DNA from: Streptomyces europaeiscabiei | GTDB taxonomy: Bacteria > Actinomycetota > Actinomycetes > Streptomycetales > Streptomycetaceae | Reading direction: 5' to 3' | NCBI RefSeq assembly: GCF_001550375.1 | Contig: NZ_LRTR01000829.1 | Location: forward strand, 95,123-159,122 | Length of the DNA: 64,000 nt | Shown: in pieces, positions 26,374-35,856 of the stretch | How positions within the stretch are numbered: position 1 is the stretch's first letter | Layout: every line of letters starts with the position of its first letter | The notes under the pieces: model-generated | Seen by the model: the letters and a program-made list of their open reading frames with translations, nothing else | What the model was told of the DNA's origin: nothing | The model's database searches: none | Translations under genes and position numbers: made by a program

Positions 26374-28383
26374 TCACAGCAGGCCGGGCTGCTGCCATTC
26401 GGCGCCGAGGACGTGATGGTCGAGGAAGTTGAGGAACGTCTCGTACCACAGGCGCGTGTGGTTCGGCCTCAGGACCCAGTGGTTCTCGTCCGGGAAGTAG
26501 AGGTACTTCGTGGGGACTTCGTGCCGCTGCAGCTCCTGGAAGAGCGTGGCGCCCTGCCCGACGGGCACGCGATAGTCCTTCGCGCCGTGGATGACGAGCA
26601 TCGGGGTACGGATCTTCGCGACGTCCAGGTGCGGCGAGCCGGCGTCGTAGCGCTCGGGGCGGGTCAGTGGGTCGCCGAAGATCCGCTGGAAGTACCAGGG
26701 CGCATCGGTGTCGCCCTGGAACATCCGCAGGTCCCACAGACCCGCATGGCTGATGATCGCCTTGAACCGGTTCGTACTGGTGGCGACCCGGTTCGCCATG
26801 TATCCGCCGTACGAGCCGCCGGCGAGCGCGGTACGTGAGGCATCGATGTCGTCCCGGGCCTCGGTCGCGTCGGTCAGCGCGATCACATCCGAGTAGGGGC
26901 GCCCGCCCCACTGTCCCCAGCCGCGCCGGTGGTTGATCTGCCCGTAGCCGGTCGACAGGGCCGGATCCGGCAGCAGTACCGCATAGCCGCGCGCGGCGAA
27001 CGGCCACGGGTTCCACCGCCAGGTCCAGCCGTTCCAGCTGAACTGCGGTCCGCCGTGGACGGCGACGAGCAGCGGAGCGGGCTGCTCGGCGGACGCGCCC
27101 TCGGGCAGCACGAGCCAGCCGCGCAGCACGAACCCGTCGTCCGCCTCCGCGTGCACCTCGGTGAGCGTGCCGGGCAGTTCCCCGACGCCGCCCGGGGCGG
27201 GCAGCCCGGCCGGAGTCTGGTCGACGACGTCGGCGTCGATACGGACGGGCGTCGGCGGCGCGTCGACCGCGTGGCGCAGGGCGTAGAGCGTCCGCCCGTC
27301 GGGGGCCACGGTCAGCGAGCCGTACGCACCCGAAGCGGTGAGACGTGTGACGCCACCGTCCGGGTCGCGCCGGAAGACGGGCGCGTGCCCCTGCTCGTCG
27401 GACGTGAAGAAGAGTGTGTCGTCCACCGGTGAACAGGCCACGCCGCCAGGCCAGTTGTCGAACCCGGGCAGCAGGTCCCGCACAGCGCCGTCGGCCAGGT
27501 CGATCCGGACGAGAGTCGCTTCCCAGGGGGTGTCGTACGTGGGGTAGCGCATCCGGCAGCACACGACGGCCGAGCCGTCGTGTGTGAACCGCGGTGCCTC
27601 GTAAAGGTGCTCCAGATCACCGACGACGTGGATCTCCTCACCGCTCACCGCGTCGGCCACCACCACGGCGGTGCGGTGCTCGTCCGGGACCCGCCCGGCC
27701 ACGAACCGGCGGTACGCGACCCGAGTGCCGTCCGGCGACAACGCCGCGTCCCCCGGATCCTCCAGACCGATCCCCTGCCCACCGGCGACGACCGGCTCCG
27801 CGTCGGCACCGGCACGGACGAAGGTGTGCGGCTCCGCCGGGCCGAGGTCGTGGTCCCAGGCACGGGTCGGCCCGGCCTCGTACAGGATCGCGGTGACCTT
27901 CGCGTCCTTTCGCGCCGCGCGCAGCTTGCCGTGCGCCTCGGCGTCGGCGGCACCCGGCAGCAGCCCCGCGGTGTGGCACAGCGCGCCGGAGTCCCGGGCG
28001 ACGGTGACCGCGGCGATCCCACCTGGGTGCCGGGCCACGACGACGGCCTCCCCGCACGGCGGCAGCGCCCACAACGCGGCGCCCTCGTCCTCGTCACCGT
28101 CCACGGCGGCGCGTCCGGACAGGAAGTACAGAGTCCCGTCCGGACCGAACACCGGCCCCGACTCACCCTTGTCGGACCGGGTCAGCCGCAGCGCGTCGCG
28201 CTCCCCGGCCGGATCGATCTCCCACACACCGGACACGAACCGCGTCCCGTCCCCGGACAGCGACTGCACGGCGGCGACGAGACGAGTGCCATCGACGGAC
28301 AGAGCAAGGGAGTTGACGCGGGGGCAGGCGACGAATGCGGACAGGTCACGGAAGGCGGACGGGCCACCGGAAGACTCGATCAT
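26374..28383 (-). CDS. S9 family (prolyl oligopeptidase-type) serine peptidase
   Basis: The 669-residue peptidase is taken from ATG 28383 (MIESSGGPSAFRDLSAF); the open frame extends 31 codons further up without homology. Residues ~1-400 form a beta-propeller with repeated SPDGTR/APDGRTL-type blades. The alpha/beta-hydrolase domain follows with the nucleophile in LAGGSYGGYMAN, Asp in VIHGAKDYRVP and His in FPDENHWV, plus the oxyanion region LLVAVHGGPQFSWNGW. It cleaves short peptides in the cytoplasm, since no signal peptide is present. It is monocistronic by context. Confidence 0.95.
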   Translation of the reverse strand: MIESSGGPSAFRDLSAFVACPRVNSLALSVDGTRLVAAVQSLSGDGTRFVSGVWEIDPAGERDALRLTRSDKGESGPVFGPDGTLYFLSGRAAVDGDEDEGAALWALPPCGEAVVVARHPGGIAAVTVARDSGALCHTAGLLPGAADAEAHGKLRAARKDAKVTAILYEAGPTRAWDHDLGPAEPHTFVRAGADAEPVVAGGQGIGLEDPGDAALSPDGTRVAYRRFVAGRVPDEHRTAVVVADAVSGEEIHVVGDLEHLYEAPRFTHDGSAVVCCRMRYPTYDTPWEATLVRIDLADGAVRDLLPGFDNWPGGVACSPVDDTLFFTSDEQGHAPVFRRDPDGGVTRLTASGAYGSLTVAPDGRTLYALRHAVDAPPTPVRIDADVVDQTPAGLPAPGGVGELPGTLTEVHAEADDGFVLRGWLVLPEGASAEQPAPLLVAVHGGPQFSWNGWTWRWNPWPFAARGYAVLLPDPALSTGYGQINHRRGWGQWGGRPYSDVIALTDATEARDDIDASRTALAGGSYGGYMANRVATSTNRFKAIISHAGLWDLRMFQGDTDAPWYFQRIFGDPLTRPERYDAGSPHLDVAKIRTPMLVIHGAKDYRVPVGQGATLFQELQRHEVPTKYLYFPDENHWVLRPNHTRLWYETFLNFLDHHVLGAEWQQPGLL

Positions 28384-28882
28384 GCGGGCGATTGTCGCCC
28401 GTGCACGATACGGACGGCCAGGGAGCATGACGTGGGGCGCCCGTCTGTCAGCAGCCCTTCCCGCATAATCGGACATACGCGGATGTAACGCCGTTCGTTA
28501 TCGCCGTTACCGAGACGCTTTCGCGGAACGGCCACTCCTGCCCCAGAAGCCCCGCGACGGAACTGGCCTGTCGCGCCGAGGAAGGAAAGCACCTACTCGG
28601 CTTGTGCTTTATCTTCGGGCGTCACGCAGAGTAACGGCTTGCTCGTTTGCGTCAGGCGCATAGTTCGTCGCCGCCGGAGCGGACCGAATGTCGCGCACGG
28701 CTCGCGTGCGACGGGGTTCAGAAGGTATCGAGATGCGTTCTGACGCCTCTTCGAGTGTCCGGTCAGCAACGAGACGGGACGAGTCGTATTGCATCACTCC
28801 GGAGGTGTGCGTCATGATGGCGACGCAAGATGACGAGACGGCTCGTCTCGTCATCGGATCGTGGATGTGGGGGAGTGGTGCC
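28384..28882. other. Divergent intergenic region of about 500 bases
   Basis: It separates the S9 peptidase start from the hydrolase start and should contain both promoters. I saw no convincing gene and no clear inverted repeat. The sequence near 28470-28640 is less GC-rich than its surroundings. Confidence 0.5.
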
Positions 28883-29788
28883 ATGAATCAGCGGTTTGTC
28901 CAGGTCGGCCCGGCGGTGCGGCTGTGGTCCGAGGTGCGCGGCGACCCCCGGGGTTCCACCCTGTTGCTGATCATGGGGGCCGGGGCGTCTGGGCTGGGCT
29001 GGCCGGAGGGACTGGTTGATGCGTTGGCCGTGCGCCACCACGTCATCCGCTACGACCACCGGGACACCGGCCGCTCCAGCTTGAGTTTCGACACGCACCC
29101 GTACCGCATCGTCGACCTCGCCTCGGACGCGATCGCCGTCCTCGACGCGTACGAAGTGGAGCGGGCGCACATCGTCGGTCACTCCCTGGGCGGCATGCTC
29201 ACCCAACTGCTGATCGCCGATCACCCCGAACGGCTGCTCAGCGCGACAGTGATGGGCACCGGCGCTCTCAGCAGCACCCCACTGTCGCACCCGGACGGCT
29301 CCCGAACTCCCGTAGGCCGCCTCCCGCCCATCGACGCACGGGTGCTCGAACTGTGGTCCCAACCCCACGAGGACCGTGGCCTGGAGGGCGAGCTGGACCA
29401 CCGCGTGGAGCACTGGCGGGTGCTCAACGGCGATCAGATCCCCTTCGACTCCGAGGAGTTCCGGGCCTCGGAGCGCCGCATCATCGAGCACGCCGGGCGC
29501 TACGAGGCGCCCATGACCCACGGGCGCGCGGACCACTCCGGCATGGACCGCACCGAGGAACTTGGGCGCACCGAGGTGCCGACCCTGGTTATCTCCGCCC
29601 CGGCCGAGCCTGTCTTCCCGCCGCCGCACCCCGACCATCTCGCCCAAGTGATCGCCGGGGCACGGCTGGTGGAGATACCGGGCATGGGGCACGCCCTGCC
29701 CCGCGCCGTCCACGCACCCCTGGCCGCGGCCGTCCTCGACCACACCCTGGCCACGGACGCCCGCCCCCGACCAGAGGCGGGGACGTAA
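28883..29788 (+). CDS. Alpha/beta-fold hydrolase (RdmC-like)
   Basis: The 301-residue enzyme starts at ATG 28883 behind GGGGGAG (28869-28875); an upstream in-frame ATG at 28688 adds an unconserved leader. The nucleophile is Ser in AHIVGHSLGGMLTQL, the oxyanion loop is LLLIMGAGASGLGW, the acid probably lies in the strand VPTLVISAPAEPVF, and the His is in IPGMGHALPR. YDHRDTGRSS is typical of esterases such as aclacinomycin methylesterase. The substrate is unknown. The acid position reads Ala-Glu rather than the usual Asp, so activity should be regarded as likely but not certain. Confidence 0.9.
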   Translation: MNQRFVQVGPAVRLWSEVRGDPRGSTLLLIMGAGASGLGWPEGLVDALAVRHHVIRYDHRDTGRSSLSFDTHPYRIVDLASDAIAVLDAYEVERAHIVGHSLGGMLTQLLIADHPERLLSATVMGTGALSSTPLSHPDGSRTPVGRLPPIDARVLELWSQPHEDRGLEGELDHRVEHWRVLNGDQIPFDSEEFRASERRIIEHAGRYEAPMTHGRADHSGMDRTEELGRTEVPTLVISAPAEPVFPPPHPDHLAQVIAGARLVEIPGMGHALPRAVHAPLAAAVLDHTLATDARPRPEAGT

Positions 29789-29996
29789 CCTCGATCTCCT
29801 GGTCGGCTAGGCGCGGCACCTGGCGAGGAAGATCCAGGCGTGTTCGTAGCTGGCGGCGGATGGTGTGCCGTCCTAGCTGTGCTCAATCCCCTGGTGGGTG
29901 ATGCTCGGTGAACGGGGGCACCCGTCCTATGAAGCTTCCCCTTGATGTTGGACACCTGGAGACTGGGACGTGAGGTTCCAGAGGAAGTAGTGCCAG

Positions 29997-30302
29997 GTGG
30001 GAAGCAAAAGCAACCGCAGCAGGCGGTACTCGGAGGAGTTCAAGCGCGACGCGGTCGCGCTGGTCCGCTCGTCCGGCAAGACCGTCACCGAGGTGGCCCG
30101 GGAGATCGGGATCAGCGCCGAGGGCCTGCGGAACTGGGTCAAACAGGACGTGGTCGACCACGGGCAGGGGGCGCCGGGCGAGCTCACAAGCGCGGAGCGG
30201 GAGGAACTGCGTCGGCTGAGGCGGCAGAACCGTGAGCAGGCCGAGACGATCGAGGTGCTGCGAAAAGCGGCGGTCTTCTTCGCGAAGGAGAGTGATCGAT
30301 GA
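29997..30302 (+). CDS. IS3 family transposase orfA
   Basis: The 101-residue orfA product starts at GTG 29997 and has the helix-turn-helix RRYSEEFKRDAVALVRSSG, VTEVAREIGISAEGLRNW, followed by a leucine-zipper-like coil (SAEREELRRLRRQNREQAETIEVLRK). It binds the element ends and, after fusion by frameshifting to orfB, targets the transposase. Its TGA overlaps the orfB ATG (ATGA at 30299-30302). Confidence 0.93.
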   Translation: MGSKSNRSRRYSEEFKRDAVALVRSSGKTVTEVAREIGISAEGLRNWVKQDVVDHGQGAPGELTSAEREELRRLRRQNREQAETIEVLRKAAVFFAKESDR

Positions 30303-31194
30303 ACGACGTGTATGCGTTCATCGAGGCGGAGAAGACCACCCACCCAGTCGCTCTGTTGTGCCGGCTGCTGAAGGTGGCCCGCTCCTCCTTCTACTCCTGG
30401 ATGGCCGACGAGCAGGCCCGAGCCGCCCGCCGGGCCGCCGACGACGCCCTGGCCCACGAGATCACCGTCTTGCACATCGCCTCCCGGTGCACCTACGGGG
30501 TGCCGCGCATCCACGCCGAGCTGCGCAGGCTGGGCCGGCGGGTCAACCGCAAGCGAGTGGAGCGGATCATGCGTGAGCGCGACATCTGCGGGGTCACCCG
30601 GCGCAAGCGCCGGTCGCTGACCGTCCGGCGAAGAAGGCGGTGCCCGCTCACGACATGGTCGGCCGCGACTTCACGGCCGCCGCCCCGGGGCGGAAACTGG
30701 TCGGTGACATCACCTACATCCCCACCGATGAGGGCTGGCTGTATCTGGCGACCTGGCTGGACCTGGCGACCCGCGAGATCGTCGGCTACTCGATGGCCGA
30801 CCACCACCGCGCATCCCTGGTGGTCGACGCACTGACGATGGCCGCCGGCCGCAGCGACCTCCAGCCCGGCTGCATCGTGCACTCGGACCGAGGCCCTGCG
30901 GAGTACACCGCTGACGAACTCCGCAGGGAAGTAAGCTGGTTGGGGCTGCGGCAGAGCATGGGACGAACCGGCTCGTGCTACGACAATGCCGCCGCCGAGA
31001 GCTTCCTCGCGCTGCTGAAAGCGGAGATCGGCACCCGCCGCTGGCCCGACCGGACCACTGCCCGCGCTGAGATCTTCACCTTCATCGAGACCTTCTACAA
31101 CCGCAAGCGGCTGCGGAGGCATCCAGTCTGGGGCTACCTCACCCCGCTGGAGACCCGGCAGCGACACGAGCAAGAACACGCCCTCACAGCATAA
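30299..31194 (+). pseudogene. IS3 family transposase orfB (DDE integrase), frameshifted
   Basis: The first part (MNDVYAFIEAEKTTHPV to RRKRRSL) and the integrase core lie in different frames. Related copies read LTRPAKKAVPAHD where this one changes frame, so one C is missing near 30623. The core from about 30640 retains Asp in LVGDITYIPT, Asp in IVHSDRG and Glu in CYDNAAAESF. An extra residue occurs in HSDRGPAEYT (family HSDRGSEYT). Unless the indel is a sequencing error, the copy cannot move unaided. Confidence 0.88.
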
Positions 31195-31214
31195 GCGTCG
31201 AGTGTCCAGCAACA

Positions 31215-31552
31215 CGGGGAAAGTTCATCACGCACCCTTTCCCAACGATCAGACGCGCATGGCACGCCACTCCATCCAGTGATCAACGCTCAAGTCCGCG
31301 TGTGGCTACGGGCCTTCCAGGGGCGCTTTTCTCCGGCAGATCAGGACGAGGGATTCCGAGGTTGGTGCGGCCGGCAGGGGCGCGGTCCGCCGTGTCCACC
31401 GCGGCTGCTGTATCTATGTGCCGCGGGATATGTCCGGGCGGCCGCCGTGGAGGGGAGCCTGCTGTGACGGCACAGCTGGCTCTGGGCAGGCGCTGTCACG
31501 TTGGCGGATGACGTGGGATGATCTCCGGGTTGATCATGCCGGAGGGGCGTTT
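31215..31552. other. Gap of about 340 bases between IS3 and IS6 copies
   Basis: No frame has a family signature. The last ~45 bases belong to the IS6 element's left side, including a GGAGGGG ribosome site (31541-31547) for its transposase. Confidence 0.5.
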
Positions 31553-32066
31553 GTGAGGAGCAGGTCGCCGTCGTACAAGGGGCACCGGTACCCGGTCGAG
31601 ATCATCTCCCACTGCGTACGGCTGTACCACCGCTTCCCGCTCAGCTTCCGCGAAGTCGAAGAGCTCATGCTCGAGCGCGGTGTCGTCGTGTCCTACGAGA
31701 CCGTCCGCCGCTGGTGTCTGAAGTTCGCGCAGACCTACGCCAGCGCACTGCGCCGTCGGTAGCCCCGGCCCGGCGACAAGTGGCACCTCGACGAGGTCTT
31801 CATCAAGATCAATGGCGAACGTCGGTACCTGTGGCGGGTCGTCGACCACGACGGGACGGTGCTTGACATCCTCGTGCAGGACCGCCGCGACAAGGCCGCG
31901 GCCAGGCGCGTCTTCCGCCGCCTGCTCAAGAAGACGGGTGCGGTGCCCCGGGTGATCGTCACTGACAAGCTCCGCTCCTACGGCGCGGCCCACCGCGAGG
32001 TCATGCCCTCCGTCGAGCACCGCTCCCACAAGGGGCTGAACAACCGGGCGGAGAACAGCCACCAGC
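31553..32066 (+). pseudogene. IS6 family transposase with amber codon, 3'-truncated
   Basis: It starts at GTG 31553 (VRSRSPSYKGHRYPVEII). The sequence is typical of IS6: FRFPLSFREVEEL-like RFPLSFREVEELMLERG, then WHLDEVFIKINGERRYLW (first Asp), VTDKLRSYGAAHRE (second Asp). A TAG at 31760-31762 replaces the CAG normally read between LRRR and PRPGDKWH. The frame ends after GLNNRAENSHQP, which contains the catalytic Glu, and then joins the lpd fragment on the other strand at about 32067. The copy is inactive. Confidence 0.9.
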
Positions 32067-32067
32067 C

Positions 32068-32156
32068 ATGTTCTTGCCGAGTTGCGTGGCGCGGATCGCG
32101 GCGACGTACCCGCTCGAGCCGGCGCCGAGGACGATGACGTCGTAGTGCGCGCTCAT
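32068..32156 (-). pseudogene. lpd: N-terminal fragment of dihydrolipoyl dehydrogenase
   Basis: Starting at ATG 32156, the frame reads MSAHYDVIVLGAGSSGYVAA followed by IRATQLGKN, the N-terminal FAD-binding Rossmann motif (GAGSSGY) of the E3 subunit. It is cut after 29 codons by the IS6 remnant. The remaining ~430 residues are absent from the window. Confidence 0.85.
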
Positions 32157-32206
32157 GACGTGCCCCCTGGCCGGGGTGTTCGATGGTTGGCTCGTGGAGC
32201 GAGCGG

Positions 32207-32830
32207 TCATGCCGCGCGGTGGTGGGGCGCCAGGGTGGCGTGGATCTGGTCGCGGATGTCGGCGAGGACGGCTTCGTCGCTGCGGTGCAGGTACACGGTG
32301 GCGGTGGTGCTGATGTGGATGATCGCGGTGATCACCCGCGCCAGCGTTGCCGCGTCGGCGGCACCGATGTAATCGTTGCGGGTGAGTAGGCCGGTGACGC
32401 CGTCCTCGAGACGGCCGGCAAGGGTTAGACCCGCTTGCCGGTAGGGCTCGGCCGGGTCGCCGAAGACGAGTTCGTGCAGGTATGTGCGGCCGTTCTCGAT
32501 GTGCTCCCTCACGCACTCCACCACGGGACGGATGAGAGCGACGACCGGCTCCAGCACGCCCTGCCCGACGGCGGCGTTCGCGGCGGCGAGGCCGACGTCG
32601 ATGGCGGCGGCGAACTTCTCGTTCTGCACCATGATCAGCAACTCGGCCTTCGTGGACGCGTACAGGTAGAGGGTGCCGATCGCGACGCCGGCCCGGTGGG
32701 CGATCTGCTGCGTCGTGACCCCGCTGACGCCGTGTTCGGCGAACAGCTCACGGGCCGCGGTCATGATGCGCTCGCGCTTGGCCTGTTTGGCCCGCTCGCG
32801 GCGCCCGATCGGCATGTGGCCGCGTCCCAT
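32207..32830 (-). CDS. TetR/AcrR family regulator A
   Basis: The 207-residue repressor starts at ATG 32830 behind GGGAGG. The HTH is at residues ~20-65 (IMTAARELFAEHG, VTTQQIAHRAGVAIGTLYLY). The ligand domain includes NGRTYLHELVFGDPAEP. It closely resembles regulator B at 39017-39619 (shared ELFAEHG, VTTQQIA, NGRTYL, VFGDP). It diverges from the oxidoreductase operon across a near-perfect inverted repeat that overlaps a good promoter, so it most likely represses that operon and itself. The inducer is unknown. Confidence 0.93.
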   Translation of the reverse strand: MGRGHMPIGRRERAKQAKRERIMTAARELFAEHGVSGVTTQQIAHRAGVAIGTLYLYASTKAELLIMVQNEKFAAAIDVGLAAANAAVGQGVLEPVVALIRPVVECVREHIENGRTYLHELVFGDPAEPYRQAGLTLAGRLEDGVTGLLTRNDYIGAADAATLARVITAIIHISTTATVYLHRSDEAVLADIRDQIHATLAPHHRAA

Positions 32831-32840
32831 GGGACCTCCC

Positions 32841-32880
32841 TTGACAATAATTCTGAGTGCACTCATAGTTGAGTGTACTC
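32841..32880 (+). promoter_or_regulatory. Promoter and TetR-type operator of the oxidoreductase operon
   Basis: TTGACA (32841-32846) and CATAGT (32864-32869) are 17 bases apart. Inverted repeat GAGTGCACTCA (32855-32865) / TGAGTGTACTC (32870-32880) matches at 10 of 11 positions with a 4-base spacer and covers the -10 box. Repression by TetR regulator A is inferred. Confidence 0.7.
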
Positions 32881-32978
32881 GGATTGGCCGAGTGGGGCGA
32901 GACCCCGGAAGTCGCGCTGAATTGGCCGACCTGGTCTCAGACCTGGATAAATAGGATGAAGGCAAGGAGAGACGCCCC

Positions 32979-33974
32979 ATGAGAGCGTTCGTCGTCACCA
33001 AGTACAAGGAGCCGCTGCAGGAGGTGGAGGTCCCTGAGCCCACCGTGGGGGAGCACGACGTGCTTGTGCGGGTGGAGGCTGCCGGGCTGAACCCGCTGGA
33101 TGAGAAGATCCGCGCCGGTGAGTTCAAGCAGATCCTGCCCTACAAGCTGCCACTGATCCTGGGCAACGACGTCGCGGGCACCGTCATCGGTGTCGGGACG
33201 GCAGTTCGCGGCTTCAAGCCCGGAGACGAGGTCTACGCCCGGCCCGACCAGAACCGCATCGGCACCTTCGCCGAGCGCATCGCCGTCGCGGAGGGCGACC
33301 TGGCGCTCAAGCCCGCCTCGATCAGCATGGAAGAGGCGGGCTCGCTGCCGCTGGTGGCGCTCACGGCGTGGCAGGCGCTGGTGGAGCGCGGGAAGGTGCG
33401 GCCCGGGCAGAAGGTTCTCATCCATGCCGGCGCCGGCGGGGTCGGTTCGATCGCGATCCAGCTCGCCGCGCACCTCGGTGCAAGCGTCGCCACGACCGCC
33501 AGCGGTTCCAACGCGCACTTCGTGCGCGCGCTCGGCGCGGACACGGTGATCGATTACCGCAGCCAGGACTTCGAGCAGCTCCTGACCGGCTACGACGTGG
33601 TGTTGGACAGCCTCGGTGGGGAGACTCTCGAGAAGTCCCTGCGGGTGCTCAAGCCCGGCGGCAAAGCCATCGGGATCTCCGGCCCCCCGGACCCCGCGTT
33701 CGCCCGCGAGGCCGGCCTGAACCCGCTGCTGCGCCTGGCGGTCGCAGGCCTGAGCCGCAAGATCCGCAACCAGGCCAAGAAGCTCGGCGTGACGTACGAG
33801 TTCCTGCTCATGCGCGCCAGCGGCGACCAGCTCCGCCGGATCACCACCCTCATCGACCAGGGCGTGGTGCGCCCGGTCGTGGGAAAGGTGGTCCGCTTCG
33901 ACCAGACCCCCCAGGCGCTGCAGTCCCTGTCCCAGGGCGGCATCCGCGGCAAGGCCGTCATCGGCAACAGCTGA
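32979..33974 (+). CDS. NADP-dependent quinone oxidoreductase-type MDR enzyme
   Basis: The 331-residue medium-chain reductase starts at ATG 32979 (GGCAAGGAGA upstream). It has the GroES-like N domain (LPLILGNDVAGTVIGVG, FKPGDEVYAR), no zinc-binding Cys cluster, and the Rossmann motif HAGAGGVGSIAIQLAAHLGA at ~144-163, characteristic of zeta-crystallin-like, NADPH-using reductases. It would reduce an activated double bond or quinone. It is the first gene of a four-gene run on this strand and is preceded by a TetR operator. Confidence 0.94.
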   Translation: MRAFVVTKYKEPLQEVEVPEPTVGEHDVLVRVEAAGLNPLDEKIRAGEFKQILPYKLPLILGNDVAGTVIGVGTAVRGFKPGDEVYARPDQNRIGTFAERIAVAEGDLALKPASISMEEAGSLPLVALTAWQALVERGKVRPGQKVLIHAGAGGVGSIAIQLAAHLGASVATTASGSNAHFVRALGADTVIDYRSQDFEQLLTGYDVVLDSLGGETLEKSLRVLKPGGKAIGISGPPDPAFAREAGLNPLLRLAVAGLSRKIRNQAKKLGVTYEFLLMRASGDQLRRITTLIDQGVVRPVVGKVVRFDQTPQALQSLSQGGIRGKAVIGNS

Positions 33975-34023
33975 CCCGCCGCAACCGCGACGGGCGTCAC
34001 AGAACACACGAGGAGAATCCGTC

Positions 34024-34890
34024 ATGAGCAGCACCGACACCCCGAACGAAGCCGTCATCACCTCCTACGCGAAGGCGCCGGCCCGCACCGTCAGCGCCGG
34101 AGGCGTCACCTACGCCTACCGCGAGCTGGGGCCGAAGGGCGGCATCCCCGTCGTCTTCTTCGTCCACCTCGCCGCGACCCTGGACAACTGGGACCCCCGC
34201 ATCATCGACCCCGTCGCGAAGGGCCGTCACGTCATCGCCTTCGACAACCGCGGTGTCGGAGCGTCCACCGGCCGGGTGCCGGACAGCGTCGAGGCGATGG
34301 CCGACGACGCCTACACCTTCATCAGGGCGCTCGGGTACGACAAGATCGACGTCTTCTCCTTCTCCCTCGGCGGCATGGTCGCCCAGGCCCTGGTGGTGAA
34401 GCACCCCGAGCTCATCCGCAAGCTCGTCCTCACCGGCACCGGGCCCAAGGGCGGCAAGGACATCGACAAGGTCGCCGGCACCACCTACTGGGACATCCTG
34501 CGCGCCACCTTGACCCGCTCGGACCCCAAGGAGTTCCTGTTCTTCAACCGCAACGCCACCGGCAAGCCCGCCGCGCGCGCGTTCGTCAACCGGCTCAAGG
34601 AGCGCACCGTCGACCGCGACGCGGAGATCAAGGTCAAGGCGTTCCAGACACAGCTGAAGGCGATCAAAAAGTGGGGGCGCTCCGCCCCCGACGACCTGTC
34701 GACGATCACGCAGCCCACCCTGATCGCCAACGGCGACAACGACCGCATGGTGCCCTCGGTCCTGTCGGAGGACCTGCACCGGCGCATCAAGGACAGCAAG
34801 GTGATCATCTACCCCGACTCCGGGCACGGCGGCATCTTCCAGTACCACCAGAAGTTCGCCCCCGTGGCGGTCGAGTTTCTGGCCCGATGA
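34024..34890 (+). CDS. Alpha/beta hydrolase in the TetR-controlled operon
   Basis: The 288-residue hydrolase starts at ATG 34024 behind GAGGAGA. The nucleophile is Ser in VFSFSLGGMVAQA, the acid Asp in IANGDNDRMV and the base His in YPDSGHGGIFQ; FDNRGVGASTG is typical of the fold. The oxyanion region reads FFVHLAATLDNW, where HG is replaced by HL. It follows the oxidoreductase by 49 bases and precedes the EthD-like gene by 33, so it belongs to the same transcript. It may hydrolyse an ester, lactone or C-C bond of the substrate. Confidence 0.92.
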   Translation: MSSTDTPNEAVITSYAKAPARTVSAGGVTYAYRELGPKGGIPVVFFVHLAATLDNWDPRIIDPVAKGRHVIAFDNRGVGASTGRVPDSVEAMADDAYTFIRALGYDKIDVFSFSLGGMVAQALVVKHPELIRKLVLTGTGPKGGKDIDKVAGTTYWDILRATLTRSDPKEFLFFNRNATGKPAARAFVNRLKERTVDRDAEIKVKAFQTQLKAIKKWGRSAPDDLSTITQPTLIANGDNDRMVPSVLSEDLHRRIKDSKVIIYPDSGHGGIFQYHQKFAPVAVEFLAR

Positions 34891-34923
34891 CCAGCGCCTG
34901 ACCAGGAAGACAAGGGAAACATC

Positions 34924-35730
34924 ATGAGCACGTCACCAGCCGTCGCACCCCTTGAAGTGAAGAAGCCTCTCACCTCCTCGATCCTGCTGTGGGTGCGCAC
35001 CGACCAGCCCCGCCAGACCGGCATGGACCACTGGAAGGGCCCGCACTCGGGGATCATCTCCGCCACCCCGGGCCTGGAGGAGTACCGGCAGATCCACCTC
35101 GCCGAGCACAACCCGGGCCGGTGGCCGGCCACCGACGGGGTCCAGACCGCGATCCCCGCAGACCGGAAGATCGACGGCGTCGCGGAAGTCACCTTCCAAT
35201 CGGCGCTTGCGCCCCTGAAAGGGCGCGAGCAGACGAAGCTGGCCTACGCCGACGAGATCAACGTGTTCCGCCGCACCCTGCTCTACGCCGGCCCGCCGAA
35301 CTCCTCTCGGTGGTACGACGTCGCAGGCCCCGGACAGACGGTCGGTGCCCGCGCGCTGATCTACCTTCGCCGCAGGGACGGGGCCGGCGCCGGCGCCTTC
35401 CGAAAGCTCGTCAACGAGCAGCTCGCTCCCGCACTCGCCGGCACCGGAGTGCTGAAGGAGCTGCGCACGCAGACGTTCCTGCCCTGGATCGAAAAGCTCT
35501 GGGACACCCCGGACGTCGCCCACGACAACCCCCACGACCAGCGCTTCCATGCCTCGGTCAGCCTCGGGTTCACCGACACTGCGGCACGGGACGCCTTCTT
35601 CACCGGCAACGTGATCGAGGACCTGTCCAACCGGCTGGCACCGCAAGTCTCCGCGATCCACGCCTACGACGTCACCGCCGCCCTCACCTACGTCAAGAAC
35701 GGCGAGATCCTCCCGCGCTACCAGGAGTGA
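34924..35730 (+). CDS. EthD-like / dimeric alpha-beta barrel hypothetical protein
   Basis: The 268-residue protein starts at ATG 34924 behind GGAAGAC. It appears to be two ferredoxin-like halves: SSILLWVRTDQPRQTGMDHWKGPH, GLEEYRQIHLAEH, then ARALIYLRRRDGAGAGAFRKL and SAIHAYDVTAALTYVKNG. The DHWKGPHSGII block is reminiscent of EthD proteins (YxxHWRxxHG), small barrel enzymes or helpers in aromatic and ether degradation. The family call is an inference from this pattern. It is third in the TetR-controlled operon. Confidence 0.65.
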   Translation: MSTSPAVAPLEVKKPLTSSILLWVRTDQPRQTGMDHWKGPHSGIISATPGLEEYRQIHLAEHNPGRWPATDGVQTAIPADRKIDGVAEVTFQSALAPLKGREQTKLAYADEINVFRRTLLYAGPPNSSRWYDVAGPGQTVGARALIYLRRRDGAGAGAFRKLVNEQLAPALAGTGVLKELRTQTFLPWIEKLWDTPDVAHDNPHDQRFHASVSLGFTDTAARDAFFTGNVIEDLSNRLAPQVSAIHAYDVTAALTYVKNGEILPRYQE

Positions 35731-35856
35731 GCGGCGCGCCGATGGGAAGCGGGACCGCCGGATCTGCTCGTCAAATCCATCCGCCCCGGCTTCCTGGCCC
35801 GGCCCTCCTCGCCCCCCCGTCGCCGTCTGATACCCATCATGCATCTGGAGCCAGCC

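Larger units (their letters stand above)
29943..31214 (+). mobile_element. IS3 family insertion sequence with visible ends
   Basis: The terminal inverted repeats are TGATGTTGGACAC (29943-29955) and GTGTCCAGCAACA (31202-31214, reverse complement TGTTGCTGGACAC), which match at 11 of 13 positions. TTCCCC-like bases flank both ends and may extend the repeats. The element is about 1.27 kb and carries the overlapping orfA and orfB expected of the family. I could not identify a target duplication with confidence. Confidence 0.85.

Noticed and set aside
30640..31194. Independent gene starting MPAHDMVGRDF
   Set aside because: It is the integrase half of IS3 orfB displaced by a one-base indel; the ATG is internal to the original gene.
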